From positions 1,330,001-1,394,000 of the forward strand of contig NZ_CP092334.1 of the NCBI RefSeq assembly GCF_018595685.2: a stretch of DNA of 64,000 bases, in the 5' to 3' direction. The notes beneath the pieces were generated by a model. It made no database searches. It was not told the DNA's origin and saw only the letters and a list, made by a program, of their open reading frames with translations. The DNA comes from Flavihumibacter rivuli (GTDB lineage Bacteria > Bacteroidota > Bacteroidia > Chitinophagales > Chitinophagaceae). Both the position numbers and the translations under genes were made by a program. Each line of letters begins with the position of its first letter. Position 1 is the stretch's first letter. Shown here piece after piece: positions 36,569 to 48,028 of this stretch.

Positions 36569-37348
36569 ATGTACAAAGTATTGGCCTTCCAGGTTGCAGA
36601 CAGCATAGACATCAAAAACCTCAAGACTGCTTTTACCGGTGAGATCTACCATTCCGATTCGGATGAGGTATTGTACCGGATCGCAGAGGATAAGTTCATC
36701 TTTGTCATCAAATACGGAGTGGTCTCCTTCCTGAACCAGACAGAAGTGGAGATGTCAACCTTCCTGCAATTCATTGCCCCCTATTGCCGTTATCCGCTCG
36801 ACAAGCGACTGAGTGAAGAGATCGATATTGATACCAATGCGGACAGGATCTATTTTGAATTCAATAAGGTGGGGATCCCCAGTGCCGACCCGGAAATGCT
36901 GCGGCTCATTATGATGCACGTATCGCAGTCGGTTGCCCTCGACCATTTTGAGCAACTGACCGACCAATTGATCGCAGAGGCCAATACCCATACCCAGACC
37001 CTGGAAGTAAAGGGAAAACTGGAATTGGGCGGCACCAACCTGAAACGCTATATTGGCAAGACCCTCAACCTAAAGAACCGGATCGCCGAGAACCTCTATA
37101 TCTTCGACTCACCTGAAGAAACCTGGGAGGACGAGAACCTCAACAAGCTCGACCTTGGCCTCAAACGCACCTTCGATATCCAAGCCAGGTTCCGAACCAT
37201 TGAGGAAGGGTTGGCCATTGTGAAAGAAAACCTCGAACTCTTCAAGGACCTCCTCCAAAACCGCAACAGCACTACGCTGGAATGGATCATCATCATCCTG
37301 ATCGCGGTTGAAGTGATCAATCTTTTCCTGGAGAAGTTGATCAAATGA
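36569..37348 (+). CDS. RMD1/YagE family (DUF155) membrane protein
   Basis: 259 residues. The soluble part carries the DUF155 pattern (KFIFVIKYGVVSFLN near residue 50, SQSVALDHFEQLTDQLI near 118, NLYIFDSPEETWED near 173, FRTIEEGLAIVKENLELFKDLLQNRNS near 208). A single C-terminal membrane helix (about 236-256, LEWIIIILIAVEVINLFL) anchors it. Eukaryotic relatives sit in mitochondrial membranes; bacterial roles are unknown. Probably co-transcribed with the small helical gene upstream. Confidence 0.85.
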   Translation: MYKVLAFQVADSIDIKNLKTAFTGEIYHSDSDEVLYRIAEDKFIFVIKYGVVSFLNQTEVEMSTFLQFIAPYCRYPLDKRLSEEIDIDTNADRIYFEFNKVGIPSADPEMLRLIMMHVSQSVALDHFEQLTDQLIAEANTHTQTLEVKGKLELGGTNLKRYIGKTLNLKNRIAENLYIFDSPEETWEDENLNKLDLGLKRTFDIQARFRTIEEGLAIVKENLELFKDLLQNRNSTTLEWIIIILIAVEVINLFLEKLIK

Positions 37349-37470
37349 CAATCCAAATAAATTTCCTGATCAGCCCAAATGCCAATACTACCTTACAATT
37401 AAAGGAAACAGAACAATGCAGGTGATTCAAAAACTAAGGATACTTACTAATCAATAAAAATAATCGATTC

Positions 37471-38130
37471 ATGTCTCCCTCCATTAAAACCGAAGCCCTC
37501 GAACAGCTCGCCCTGGATATCCGGTTTGGTTTTGAACAGGAAGCCGAACTTTTTGACAGCATACGCGATATGTTCTATGATGTAGAAGATTTTGATGAAG
37601 ACTGGCTAAGGAAAGTCATTGCAGAACAATACCAACAACACCAGGAAGAGAGCCTTGGCTGGAAAAGACCAACCGACTTCGACCGCCTGGCTAAAGCATT
37701 TGATGAATTGATAGCAGCCAGGATCGTTTGCCTTCACCATGCCGGTCATACCAGACAGGATGGCGTGGAAGATTGTATGGCAACCATTGATAACTTGAAG
37801 GAAATGGGGATCCATGCATTAGGGTATTGCTATTACCACTCACAAGACCTGGCCCGGGCCATTGACCCTAATATCAGGAATTTATACCTGGGTTTTGGCA
37901 GTACAAGCGAAAGGGAGAAGGATGATATTTCTATAGCCGACCTCGTAGTTGATACACTGAGGAAGCATGCTTTTGAAGTCAACTGGGCAGGCACTGCTGA
38001 CCAGAGGATCGAGATTGTAAATATTAATTGGCAAAAGGTGCCAGACCATGAAAATTGGCGTTCAGAAAGGGTCATCCGCATCATGACAGGCGAAGGCAAG
38101 GGTAAGAAGCCTTTTTGGAAATTCTGGTAG
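37471..38130 (+). CDS. DUF6891-like cytoplasmic protein
   Basis: 219 residues, no signal peptide, function unknown. The stretches LIAARIVCLHHAGHTRQDGVED near residue 80 and GYCYYHSQDLARAI near 117, together with the late FEVNWAGTADQRIEI, match what I recall of DUF6891, a family known only by sequence. The start at the ATG follows an A/T-rich leader. The gene stands alone between the RMD1-like and ferredoxin genes. Confidence 0.6.
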   Translation: MSPSIKTEALEQLALDIRFGFEQEAELFDSIRDMFYDVEDFDEDWLRKVIAEQYQQHQEESLGWKRPTDFDRLAKAFDELIAARIVCLHHAGHTRQDGVEDCMATIDNLKEMGIHALGYCYYHSQDLARAIDPNIRNLYLGFGSTSEREKDDISIADLVVDTLRKHAFEVNWAGTADQRIEIVNINWQKVPDHENWRSERVIRIMTGEGKGKKPFWKFW

Positions 38131-38339
38131 ACCTATTTGTCTTGATTAGTAGATTAAGCAAAATAATGCTGCAGGTAAAAATTATCACCACCTTTGAACA
38201 GGCTGTTTTGCTTGTTGCAACTAATTAAACAAGCGCCCCCTGTGGTAAATGATTCAATTGTGGTTGGAAGGTTATGTGAATCTCCTTTGCCGGTATTGTG
38301 GTAACTTTAAGGATATCTCCAAGTACAAAACCTTATTGT

Positions 38340-38564
38340 ATGTCCGCTGAATCTGATAAAAGAGCCTATTCCAATGGCGAGATCACGGTGATCTGGCAGC
38401 CCCATTTATGCCAGCATTCCGGCAATTGTGTCCGTAACCTCGGTTCGGTTTTCCGGCCAAAGGAAAAACCCTGGATCCAGTTGGAACATGCCAGTAGCCA
38501 GGCGATCATTGAAGCGGTGGGAAAATGTCCCTCAGGTGCCTTGTCAATAAAGAAGGAAGAATAA
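38340..38564 (+). CDS. Mono-cluster [4Fe-4S] ferredoxin-like protein (YjdI type)
   Basis: 74 residues from the ATG at 38340. Cysteines in HLCQHSGNCVRN and VGKCPSGALS are spaced as in Fer4_19 proteins, which bind one iron-sulfur cluster with an incomplete CxxxxxC...C set and a histidine nearby. The final PSGALSI is the usual cluster-end motif. A redox or cluster-carrier role is likely. Short upstream frame additions to 38298 are rejected because the family starts near the present Met. Confidence 0.82.
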   Translation: MSAESDKRAYSNGEITVIWQPHLCQHSGNCVRNLGSVFRPKEKPWIQLEHASSQAIIEAVGKCPSGALSIKKEE

Positions 38565-38721
38565 GCTGGTAGCAGGAAAAGCGCCAGGAATAATTAAAGA
38601 TTGAAGTATGAGTCAGACAATTTATGACCCGGAACTGACTTATCTAAATACGACCTTTTGATTCCGCTTCATTCACCAGTATATAGAACTAAACAGCCTT
38701 CATCTTAAAACCCGATCCTTT

Positions 38722-39072
38722 ATGCTTACCCAGGTACATCCCAAACTACCTATGCGAGATTTAGCTGCTACCAAATCCTATTACCAGGACCAGCTCGGTT
38801 TTTCGGTGGCGGGCGAATATCCCGATTACCTGATCCTGGAAAAGGATGGGATCCAGCTGCATTTCTTTGCTTTCAGGGACCTCGACCCGTTGGAAAATTA
38901 TGGCCAGGTCTATATCCGCACCAATGCTATTGAAGCGCTTTACCAATCCTTGCTGGACCGCAAGGTACCCATTCATCCCAATGGTCCGTTGCAAACCAAA
39001 CCCTGGGGACAAAAGGAATTCGCGCTGCTGGACCCGGACCATAACTTACTGACCTTCGGGCAGGCTGTTTAA
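38722..39072 (+). CDS. VOC family (glyoxalase / bleomycin-resistance-like) protein
   Basis: 116 residues. The order KLPMRDLAATKSYYQDQLGF, YLILEKDGIQLHFF and a final WGQKEFALLDPDHNLLTFGQ is that of one-unit VOC proteins of the bleomycin-binding type, in which two chains form the site. His53-like and Glu/Asp positions could bind metal, but a catalytic set is not certain. Substrate unknown. Confidence 0.88.
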   Translation: MLTQVHPKLPMRDLAATKSYYQDQLGFSVAGEYPDYLILEKDGIQLHFFAFRDLDPLENYGQVYIRTNAIEALYQSLLDRKVPIHPNGPLQTKPWGQKEFALLDPDHNLLTFGQAV

Positions 39073-39152
39073 AGAAGAATAGGTAAGTAAGGAATCCAAT
39101 ATCGCAAACGGTCGATAAACTAGCGTTGACAAATAACCGAAATAGCCAGTCT

Positions 39153-39860
39153 ATGTTTAAGCAACTTCTTCAACTTTTTTCCATCCTGCTGTTTGGGCAG
39201 CTAGCATTGGCGCAGCAAAGTCCAATACCCGAAGGGGCTTTCTACCATAAGGACCAGGAAGGTGAACACAGCCTCATCCTGCAGGATGGGTATTTCATGC
39301 ATGCGGTTTACCTGGTGGACCAGAAGTCATTTAAGTACAGTGAAGGCGGTACCTACCAGGTGAAGGGGGATGCTCTAGTACAGCGACTGGAATTTTCCAC
39401 CCGCGCACCGGAAACGGTCGGAAAAGAACGGAACTTTCAGCTGGACATCGACAAAAAGGGCATGACCTGGAAGCATGCAGGAGTCAGCACCCAATGGCAG
39501 CGGGTAGATGACGGCAATACCGGCCTGGCAGGCAACTGGCGTATCACGGGGCGGAAAGAAGGCGATAGTTTGCGGAGCATCCAGCCGGGTCCGCGCAAGA
39601 CCCTCAAGATCCTGTCAGGTACCCGATTCCAATGGGCGGCCATCAATACAGCCACCCACGAATTCTTTGGTACGGGTGGCGGAACCTACACCTTTACCAA
39701 TGGCACATATACCGAGTATATCGAATTCTTCTCCCGTGACGCTTCCCGTGTTGGCGCCAGCCTCAGTTTCAAGGGCGAGGTAATGGGCAAGGACTGGCAC
39801 CATAGCGGGACCAGTTCAACTGGTAAGCCTATTTATGAGATCTGGTCGAGGGAGAAGTAG
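39153..39860 (+). CDS. Secreted two-domain lipocalin-like protein
   Basis: 235 residues from the ATG at 39153 (an upstream TTG at 39126 would add nine). The signal peptide is about residues 1-20 (ending LALAQQ). The mature part has two related beta-rich halves: the first with GEHSLILQDGYFMHAVYL and GGTYQVKGDALVQRLEFS, the second with LAGNWRITGRKEGDS, RFQWAAINTATHEFFGTGGGTY and YTEYIEFFSRD. The second half resembles DUF4488-type lipocalin folds seen in Bacteroidota. Ligand and role unknown. Confidence 0.68.
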   Translation: MFKQLLQLFSILLFGQLALAQQSPIPEGAFYHKDQEGEHSLILQDGYFMHAVYLVDQKSFKYSEGGTYQVKGDALVQRLEFSTRAPETVGKERNFQLDIDKKGMTWKHAGVSTQWQRVDDGNTGLAGNWRITGRKEGDSLRSIQPGPRKTLKILSGTRFQWAAINTATHEFFGTGGGTYTFTNGTYTEYIEFFSRDASRVGASLSFKGEVMGKDWHHSGTSSTGKPIYEIWSREK

Positions 39861-40065
39861 ATATCATAATCGCTTCCCTTTGCGGACTCTGCATTATTGT
39901 TGTTTAAACCATCCTAGAATAACGGTAGCTCCAAAATCGTCCACCCCTCACTCACCATTCCAACCATCCCCTAAAAAACCGCTCCAATCCTTGCAATTCT
40001 TTAAAATTTATATTTACTTTGAAATACAAAGTGCTTTTAAAACCAACTCATTTCAAATAATCAAT

Positions 40066-40401
40066 ATGAAAATGCTCCAGCAACTCCTGACCTCCCTGCA
40101 TCCTGCCACCCTGCTCAGGTATGCCATCATTGGCGCGGCCATTGGAATGGCTGTCATCTCTTTTTTCGTGCTGGGAGTGGATCACCCCAACCCCGAATGG
40201 CCGAGGTATTGGATGGCCCGTCCCCTGATCATCACCCCACTGGCCGGCGCTTTAGGCGGGTTCTTTTACGGAGCACTGGAATCCTTCCGCCAGCAAGGAG
40301 GAGTTATAAAGATCATGGCCATTACAGTTGGTCTGCTAGTGTTCCTTATCGTACTCTGGCTGGGAGTAGTACTGGGACTGGATGGAACGATGTGGAATTA
40401 A
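40066..40401 (+). CDS. Small integral membrane protein
   Basis: 111 residues with three hydrophobic segments (about residues 18-38, 52-70 and 82-105) and no cleavable signal. Short conserved-looking PEWPRYWMARPLIITPLAGALGG-type loop between helices 1 and 2. Small proteins of this kind occur in Chitinophagaceae, some labelled KefB-like without evidence. Function unknown. The ATG at 40066 follows an AT-rich leader. Confidence 0.65.
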   Translation: MKMLQQLLTSLHPATLLRYAIIGAAIGMAVISFFVLGVDHPNPEWPRYWMARPLIITPLAGALGGFFYGALESFRQQGGVIKIMAITVGLLVFLIVLWLGVVLGLDGTMWN

Positions 40402-40460
40402 ATGACTCCCTTCGCATTCTTTAAATGATCCTGCGGTCGGTTGCTTTACTTTCCCTTCCC

Positions 40461-40488
40461 CAAAAAAAATGGCCCCTCATCGGGGCCA
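40461..40488 (-). terminator. Intrinsic terminator of katG
   Basis: On the minus strand TGGCCCC, a five-base loop and GGGGCCA precede a run of eight T, 28 bases after the katG stop codon (40516). Confidence 0.9.
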
Positions 40489-40515
40489 CTTCTATGATCA
40501 AAACCATCACCTTTT

Positions 40516-42780
<2,265 letters not shown>

Positions 42781-42823
42781 TTAATGATTTCGCCAAAAGA
42801 TTTATTTATTTATTTGATAAATA

Positions 42824-42840
42824 GATAGATAAAATCTATC
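42824..42840. promoter_or_regulatory. Perfect 7-3-7 inverted repeat upstream of katG
   Basis: GATAGAT-AAA-ATCTATC, 43 bp upstream of the candidate -7 box. Position and symmetry suit a dimeric regulator; in AT-rich sequence chance is not excluded. Confidence 0.35.
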
Positions 42841-42956
42841 AAATCCCCCACTTTTTCTGCGGGGAGAAAAAAGCACCCAGTCCTTAGGAGCGCCAAATTA
42901 ATTCACTATCATTGTTAGGTCAACCTAACCTTTGAACAACCAACAACCCAATAGAC

Positions 42957-43517
42957 ATGCGTAAATTGATCCTATGCCTTCTCTTCTCCTTTTCCCTATT
43001 AACCGCTTCCAGCCAGGATTATAAAGAAGACCTGAAGCGCCAGTTCCTCAGGTATACCGAACACCTTTCAAAAAAAGAGTTCCCACAGGCGGTAGAGTAC
43101 ATCAACCCTGATATGTTCACCATTCTCCCTAAAGCCCAACTGATCAACGTAATGGAACAGGCCTTCAACAACAAGGAAGTAGCATTTGATTTCCAGCCCC
43201 CCTCCTTCCTGGCCATCAACGATAAACAGACCATCAAAGGAATCGACTATGTTAAGTTTGAATACACCAATATCATGGAAATGAAATACAAGTCAGGGGA
43301 AATTGCCCCAAAAGACAGTACCATGATGCTGGGCTTACTCCAGGGCCAATTTGGAGAAGAAAATGTGAGCTATAACACCCAAAAAGATAGTTACGCGGTC
43401 AAGGTATTCAAGAAGGTGATCGCCAATTCAAAGGACACGAAGAACTGGAAGTTCCTGGTGATCGAAGAAAGGCAAAAGCCCTTACTCGAGAAGATCATTC
43501 CTAAAGAGTTATTGTAA
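42957..43517 (+). CDS. Secreted protein of unknown function
   Basis: 186 residues with a signal peptide (about 1-19, ending TASSQ). The mature part begins with a helical DYKEDLKRQFLRYTEHLSKKEF stretch and AVEYINPDMFTILPKAQLINVMEQAF, followed by beta-rich sequence, an arrangement reminiscent of NTF2-like or DUF4878-like secreted domains. No catalytic residues are obvious. It is divergent from katG across 218 bp, but nothing links their functions. Confidence 0.7.
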   Translation: MRKLILCLLFSFSLLTASSQDYKEDLKRQFLRYTEHLSKKEFPQAVEYINPDMFTILPKAQLINVMEQAFNNKEVAFDFQPPSFLAINDKQTIKGIDYVKFEYTNIMEMKYKSGEIAPKDSTMMLGLLQGQFGEENVSYNTQKDSYAVKVFKKVIANSKDTKNWKFLVIEERQKPLLEKIIPKELL

Positions 43518-43706
43518 TTGACAGCGAAGAACCCAATGGATGCAGTCCATAGAACACCCGCTGCATCTATATAATACCCGCGACCATTGATCTTCATCCT
43601 GATCAATGGCCGCTTATATTACATTAGTACCAAAGGGGAAATACCCTATTCAAGGTTAGCCCCTTCCAAAACTATTCCAGTAACTTTCCGCCCTTAATTT
43701 AAGACT

Positions 43707-44153
43707 ATGCTTCTTCCCATATTAAGGCAATTATTTGAAAGGGACCTGAACAGGCTCTATAAAGAAATGGAATCCTATACCCATGAACCTTCCCTCTGGG
43801 TGACAGATAAACAGATCGCCAACTCTGGCGGTAACCTATGCCTGCATCTCGTTGGCAACCTCAATACCTATATTGGTGTTCACCTGGGGAGCTCTTCCTA
43901 TGTTCGTAACCGTGAGTTGGAATTCTCCAACAAGCATGTTCCCCGCAGCCAGCTGCTGGATATGATCATTCAAACAAAGGATGTGGTGGACAATACCCTT
44001 GCCGGAATGAAGGAAGAAGACCTTCAGGAAGATTATCCTATCATCATCTGGGAAAGCAAGACCAGTAAGGGATATGTATTGGTACACCTCGCCACCCACC
44101 TTGCTTACCACCTGGGACAGATCAATTACCACAGGAGATTACTAGATGCCTGA
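43707..44153 (+). CDS. DinB-like (DUF1572) four-helix protein
   Basis: 148 residues of the DinB/YfiT-like fold. SGGNLCLHLVGNLNTYIGVHLG near residue 40 and HLATHLAYHLGQINYHRRLL near the C-terminus place histidines as in the metal-binding members. Relatives include thiol-dependent transferases; no specific reaction can be given. Its end overlaps the start of the EamA gene by eight bases, so the two are translationally coupled. Confidence 0.85.
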   Translation: MLLPILRQLFERDLNRLYKEMESYTHEPSLWVTDKQIANSGGNLCLHLVGNLNTYIGVHLGSSSYVRNRELEFSNKHVPRSQLLDMIIQTKDVVDNTLAGMKEEDLQEDYPIIIWESKTSKGYVLVHLATHLAYHLGQINYHRRLLDA

Positions 44154-45033
44154 CGCCATCGGACTTTTCCTGGCCATCAGCCTTCGGATCCTGGTGAATC
44201 CGCTGGCTAATGTGATCCAGAAACAACTCACGGTTGAACGCAACCATCCCCTGGTGGTGAACTTCCTTACGTATTTTTTTCTTTCCATCCCTTGCCTGTT
44301 ATGGTTGCTGTTGACGGAAAAAAGGGAACTACCTTTCGACTTCTGGCTGTATGCAATATTGGGAGGCCTTGTAGGCGGACTGGGGAACGGTTTCCTGGTC
44401 AAGGCACTGCAAAAGGGCGACCTATCAGTATTGGGACCAATTAATGCCTATAAGTCAGTAGTAGGGATCATCACGGGCATCCTCCTGCTCGGTGAATTCC
44501 CCAATACCTGGGGACTGGCAGGCATAGCCCTGATCATTTATGGCAGCTATTTCGTGCTGGACACCACCGAGGAAAGGTTCAGCTGGTCCCTGCTCAAACA
44601 ACCTGCCATCCAATACCGGATCGGGGCGATGGTGCTCACGGCAGTAGAAGCCGTGTTCGTGAAGAAAGTGATCCAGGCTTCCGATACCAATATGGCCATG
44701 GTAAGCTGGTGTTGTTTTGGTGGCCTTTTCTCACTGGTTTTCCTTTTGTCCAACAGGATAAACCTGAAAGCTTCGATCAGGCGATTGGGCGCAAATGATT
44801 ACCGACAATTCTTCTTTCTGGTGCTCTGCATCGGCCTCATGCAATACACCACCAACTATGCATTCGACCATATGCCGGTTGGCTATGTATTGTCACTCTT
44901 CCAGCTCTCTGCCATCGTCAGCGTTTGGCTTGGACATAAGATATTCCAGGAAAAAGATATCCGCAAAAAGCTGCTGGGTTCCATCATTATGATCATTGGC
45001 TCGGTATTGATCATCCTGATGAAAGACCAGTAA
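44146..45033 (+). CDS. EamA/DMT family inner-membrane transporter
   Basis: 295 residues with ten predicted membrane helices in two EamA halves (about 5-135 and 155-290). AILGGLVGGLGNGFLVKAL, LGPINAYKSVVGIITGILLLGE and the second-half YALSLFQLS-like segment (VGYVLSLFQLSAIVSV) are typical of drug/metabolite exporters. Substrate unknown. Eight-base overlap with the DinB-like gene. Confidence 0.88.
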   Translation: MPDAIGLFLAISLRILVNPLANVIQKQLTVERNHPLVVNFLTYFFLSIPCLLWLLLTEKRELPFDFWLYAILGGLVGGLGNGFLVKALQKGDLSVLGPINAYKSVVGIITGILLLGEFPNTWGLAGIALIIYGSYFVLDTTEERFSWSLLKQPAIQYRIGAMVLTAVEAVFVKKVIQASDTNMAMVSWCCFGGLFSLVFLLSNRINLKASIRRLGANDYRQFFFLVLCIGLMQYTTNYAFDHMPVGYVLSLFQLSAIVSVWLGHKIFQEKDIRKKLLGSIIMIIGSVLIILMKDQ

Positions 45034-45339
45034 TACCGCTACAATAGCATTGCCTAAAATATTAGCCAGGTCTGCCCTTAAACCCAATGAACCGGGAACA
45101 GCCCATCTGAATGGTTAAAGAAAATGGCCTGCCTTCGCTGAAGCCATGGCGGACGAGATAGGAAGAGGTGGAATGCAAAACGTCCAGCAGGAAGGTAACG
45201 CAAAGGAAACCCAATCATTTAGTCGGGGGATATCCTTTGCGTTACCACAAATCACCATTGGCAGCGCCACAACCTTACCCTCCCAATGAACCCCCACAGA
45301 ACAAACAATTCCGCTTCATACTGCCATTACCTTTCCTGA
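45034..45339. other. Intergenic region with a long hairpin
   Basis: About 300 bp between the convergent EamA and haloperoxidase genes, without a supported gene. It contains the 14-bp inverted repeat at 45194-45246. Confidence 0.6.
45194..45246. repeat. Perfect 14-bp inverted repeat
   Basis: GGTAACGCAAAGGA (45194-45207) and TCCTTTGCGTTACC (45233-45246) are exact reverse complements with a 25-base spacer. No T run follows on either strand, so it is not a normal terminator. Confidence 0.8.
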
Positions 45340-46644
45340 TCAGAACGGCAATTTCAATACCTCAGCACCCACTTTCTTACCCAGGTCATAACCCGTATGC
45401 ACAGAGGAAAGGTAATGTATGCCGGCTATGAACCTGCTATAACCCGAAGACCTTCCATATTCATCGATAGACTTATATTCAAATGAACCATAGAGCTCAT
45501 TATGGGTCTGATCAGTAAATGCATAACTGGTTCCAAAATCATTCTCGAGAATAGGAACGACTGCACCGCTGATCAGCGAATGGGCTGATGGATACTCAGG
45601 ATGTGGAGGTGTAACGACAACAGTATTCCAGTTGGTATGACCCATTACGTTGCGGATATAGGTAATAGGCCTGACGAGATTGTACTTGTATTTCATCCTG
45701 AACACCAGCACTGTTGCATCGAACATGGCCATCCCATGCCGGGCATATAAAACAGCAGCGGTTGGCAAATCCTTGTTCTCCTTCCTGATCAGGGAGGTCA
45801 ATACCTTGGTCATATGGGCAGGGCCATTGTAATTGATAGGCAGGTCAGCCCAGGTCCTTATCAAAAGCGTATCGCGTAAGGTAAGTTTTTTTGATTGCTG
45901 GTAAACAGAATCCACCATGGCATAAAATACGGAACCCGGCTTTTCATCATAAGGGATTGAAAAATCCTTGTCTAACATATCTGCAATACCGGGAACAAAA
46001 GACCTGCTTTCCCCCCAATAGGGTACAACTGCTGGCGCGAATGCAGGAGGTGTTGGAACCCACTTGCCCGGACCAGGAGGCGCTGAAAATGGCGGCCAGG
46101 TGTCCAATACCTTATCGGATTTACTCCATTCAAATATGGCCTCGGCCACCCGCACACCAAAATCAATGGCATTACCAATTCCAACTGTATCGTCACCCGA
46201 TCTCAATTCGTTTAACTGGGCATTCTCCAGACTGTCGATCCTTGCCCTATTGGCATCGCTGGCGGCCGCAAAATACCGCCGGAAGCTATGCGCCAACGCC
46301 GCATTGGCTGCAGCAGGCCAATAATACCGCTTGCCCGGATCGGGTTCAACCGATTGGCCGGAAAGCCTGGAAAAGACCCTTCCCAATACCACTTCAGCCG
46401 GGGCAATGGACTCAAAAAGCGCCAAACCTGAATAACCCATGGTGCGGGCCACCATACCCGGCCCGAAACCAGGAGTGACCCTGGACAAGTCTGCCCCAAG
46501 GTCAAACCATTTTGTCGCAAGAGTGGAGGGATAGCCAGTGATGTCTCCATCATTATCAACAACAGGATCATCGTCATTGCAAGACATTGATCCAACCACA
46601 ATTAAAGAGGCTATAAGGCATAGCCAAACAGGATGCTTTCTCAT
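45340..46644 (-). CDS. Vanadium-dependent haloperoxidase-like lipoprotein (PAP2 superfamily), copy 1
   Basis: 434 residues; lipobox GSMSC (Cys22). The vanadate-site motifs of this superfamily are present: K-x6-RP in KYKYNLVRP, PSAH in PHPEYPSAHSLISGA and SR-x5-H in SRFIAGIHYLSSVHTGYDLG. The same fold serves acid phosphatases, so the activity could be oxidation of halides or phosphate-ester hydrolysis. It points towards the EamA gene and is 459 bp from the next gene. Confidence 0.85.
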   Translation of the reverse strand: MRKHPVWLCLIASLIVVGSMSCNDDDPVVDNDGDITGYPSTLATKWFDLGADLSRVTPGFGPGMVARTMGYSGLALFESIAPAEVVLGRVFSRLSGQSVEPDPGKRYYWPAAANAALAHSFRRYFAAASDANRARIDSLENAQLNELRSGDDTVGIGNAIDFGVRVAEAIFEWSKSDKVLDTWPPFSAPPGPGKWVPTPPAFAPAVVPYWGESRSFVPGIADMLDKDFSIPYDEKPGSVFYAMVDSVYQQSKKLTLRDTLLIRTWADLPINYNGPAHMTKVLTSLIRKENKDLPTAAVLYARHGMAMFDATVLVFRMKYKYNLVRPITYIRNVMGHTNWNTVVVTPPHPEYPSAHSLISGAVVPILENDFGTSYAFTDQTHNELYGSFEYKSIDEYGRSSGYSRFIAGIHYLSSVHTGYDLGKKVGAEVLKLPF

Positions 46645-47103
46645 AAAACAAGGTTTGAGGTGAAGATTTAAAAAAGGCAGGGTAAGATTCCCTTAGTCAT
46701 CGCAGGGACTGATACAAATATCGCGGGGAAAAGGATTCGTGGCTGGTACGAATTCGACAATTTGGGTCTAATTAGATCGGAAAATCAGGCAGTTGAAATA
46801 TTGAGCAGCCGCTCTATAAAACGATTACATGTCGGGGCTCTTCCTGGTTGCAAGGCAATGTCTATTTAAAGTGAGAAAAAACAAATAATTAATCAAATAG
46901 CACTGAAGGCAACCATAGTACTGAACTGGCAAAAGGGCGATATTTAGCCATGAGTTTTTACCACTGGTTGATTCCAAACCAAAGTCATAATTTTATTCAT
47001 CGGAATATGAGGAATCACTACTTTCCCAATTAATCCGGTCGCTTCAATTTCAATGATCCACCATCCACTACTCAAGGGTTGTCAGATCGTAAAAACAGTC
47101 AAT
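46645..47103. other. Intergenic region, nothing recognised
   Basis: About 460 bp between two divergent genes. It should hold both promoters. I see no RNA gene, repeat or long hairpin in it. Confidence 0.5.
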
Positions 47104-47397
47104 ATGCAAAAACTACTGCTGCCACTGATCCTTTCCTGTATCCTGTGCCTTCCCGTCAGTGGTTTCCTGTATGGATTCGTCAAATGCCCGGACTGCTCCT
47201 TTTCATTGGGCGGCATCCTCGGACGTTTTTTCATTGGTGCAGTCCATGCGGTCCTGGCAGTCCTTCAAATGGGTGTCATTTGGGATAATGAAGGCGGCAC
47301 CAGCAGTACCAATATCTGGCCGCTTACCATCGGTGTGTTTGTTGTGCTATTTATTGTAATTTTCTGGAGAATGAACAGAAATTCCCTGAAACGATGA
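47104..47397 (+). CDS. Small integral membrane protein
   Basis: 97 residues from the ATG at 47104 (an ATG at 47053 would add 17). Two or three hydrophobic segments (about 4-22, 35-55 and 70-88) with a CPDC pair in the first loop, possibly redox-active or metal-binding. Function unknown. Its stop overlaps the start of the next gene in ATGA. Confidence 0.55.
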   Translation: MQKLLLPLILSCILCLPVSGFLYGFVKCPDCSFSLGGILGRFFIGAVHAVLAVLQMGVIWDNEGGTSSTNIWPLTIGVFVVLFIVIFWRMNRNSLKR

Positions 47398-47909
47398 ACG
47401 CCATTCTTTCTTTCCTTTTACTCACCTGCTTCCCGTTTTTCAGCTTCGCACAGCTCAACCTTGCCCCAATCCCTAATACCGCCACTCCTGAAGAGATCAC
47501 CCTTCGTTTCCTGGATGACTATGCCAAATGGAATGCAGACGCCATTCGGATGACCGAGAAAGAGGATTGCCATCAGTTTGACATGATAGAAGAAACCTAT
47601 CACCAACTGGTGATGCATTATTGCCTTCCGGGAAGGACCTATTCCGGTGCCTCCTATGGCAGCGATCCCCTACACTCCCCTTCATTTGAAAAGATCAAGT
47701 CCACCAGCCTTAAATCTAATACAGCAGTGGTGACCACTATGGCTACCAACCCAAAGCAACCCGGCAATGGCGATACTTATGAATATCATTATATAAGGGT
47801 AGATAACAGATGGTGGCTGGAAGAGATCTACCTGTTGGATAGGGAGGGGAAATACAAACATTTCAATTTTCAGGTAAAAAAGTCAAGGTCCACGGAAGAG
47901 AATCAATAG
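47394..47909 (+). CDS. Secreted protein, possibly NTF2-like
   Basis: 171 residues with a signal peptide (about 1-19, FFSFAQ). The stretches ITLRFLDDYAKWNADAIRM and YEYHYIRVDNRWWLEEIYLLDREGKY suggest an alpha+beta NTF2-like cone fold; some immunity proteins of bacterial toxin systems have similar endings, but no toxin gene is near. Overlaps the preceding membrane-protein gene by four bases, so the two form an operon. Confidence 0.6.
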   Translation: MNAILSFLLLTCFPFFSFAQLNLAPIPNTATPEEITLRFLDDYAKWNADAIRMTEKEDCHQFDMIEETYHQLVMHYCLPGRTYSGASYGSDPLHSPSFEKIKSTSLKSNTAVVTTMATNPKQPGNGDTYEYHYIRVDNRWWLEEIYLLDREGKYKHFNFQVKKSRSTEENQ

Positions 47910-48028
47910 AACAACAAGGCAACCATTATTGACCGGGCTCCAGGAACCGCGGCCAGATAACAGGAACACCTCAATGAAAGCTCCTGTATCCAGCCACGGT
48001 TGTATGTTCAGGTCAAAGGCCAGGGGCA

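Noticed and set aside
47394..47909. Toxin-immunity pair
   Set aside because: The NTF2-like ending is suggestive of immunity proteins, but no toxin gene is next to it and the protein is secreted.
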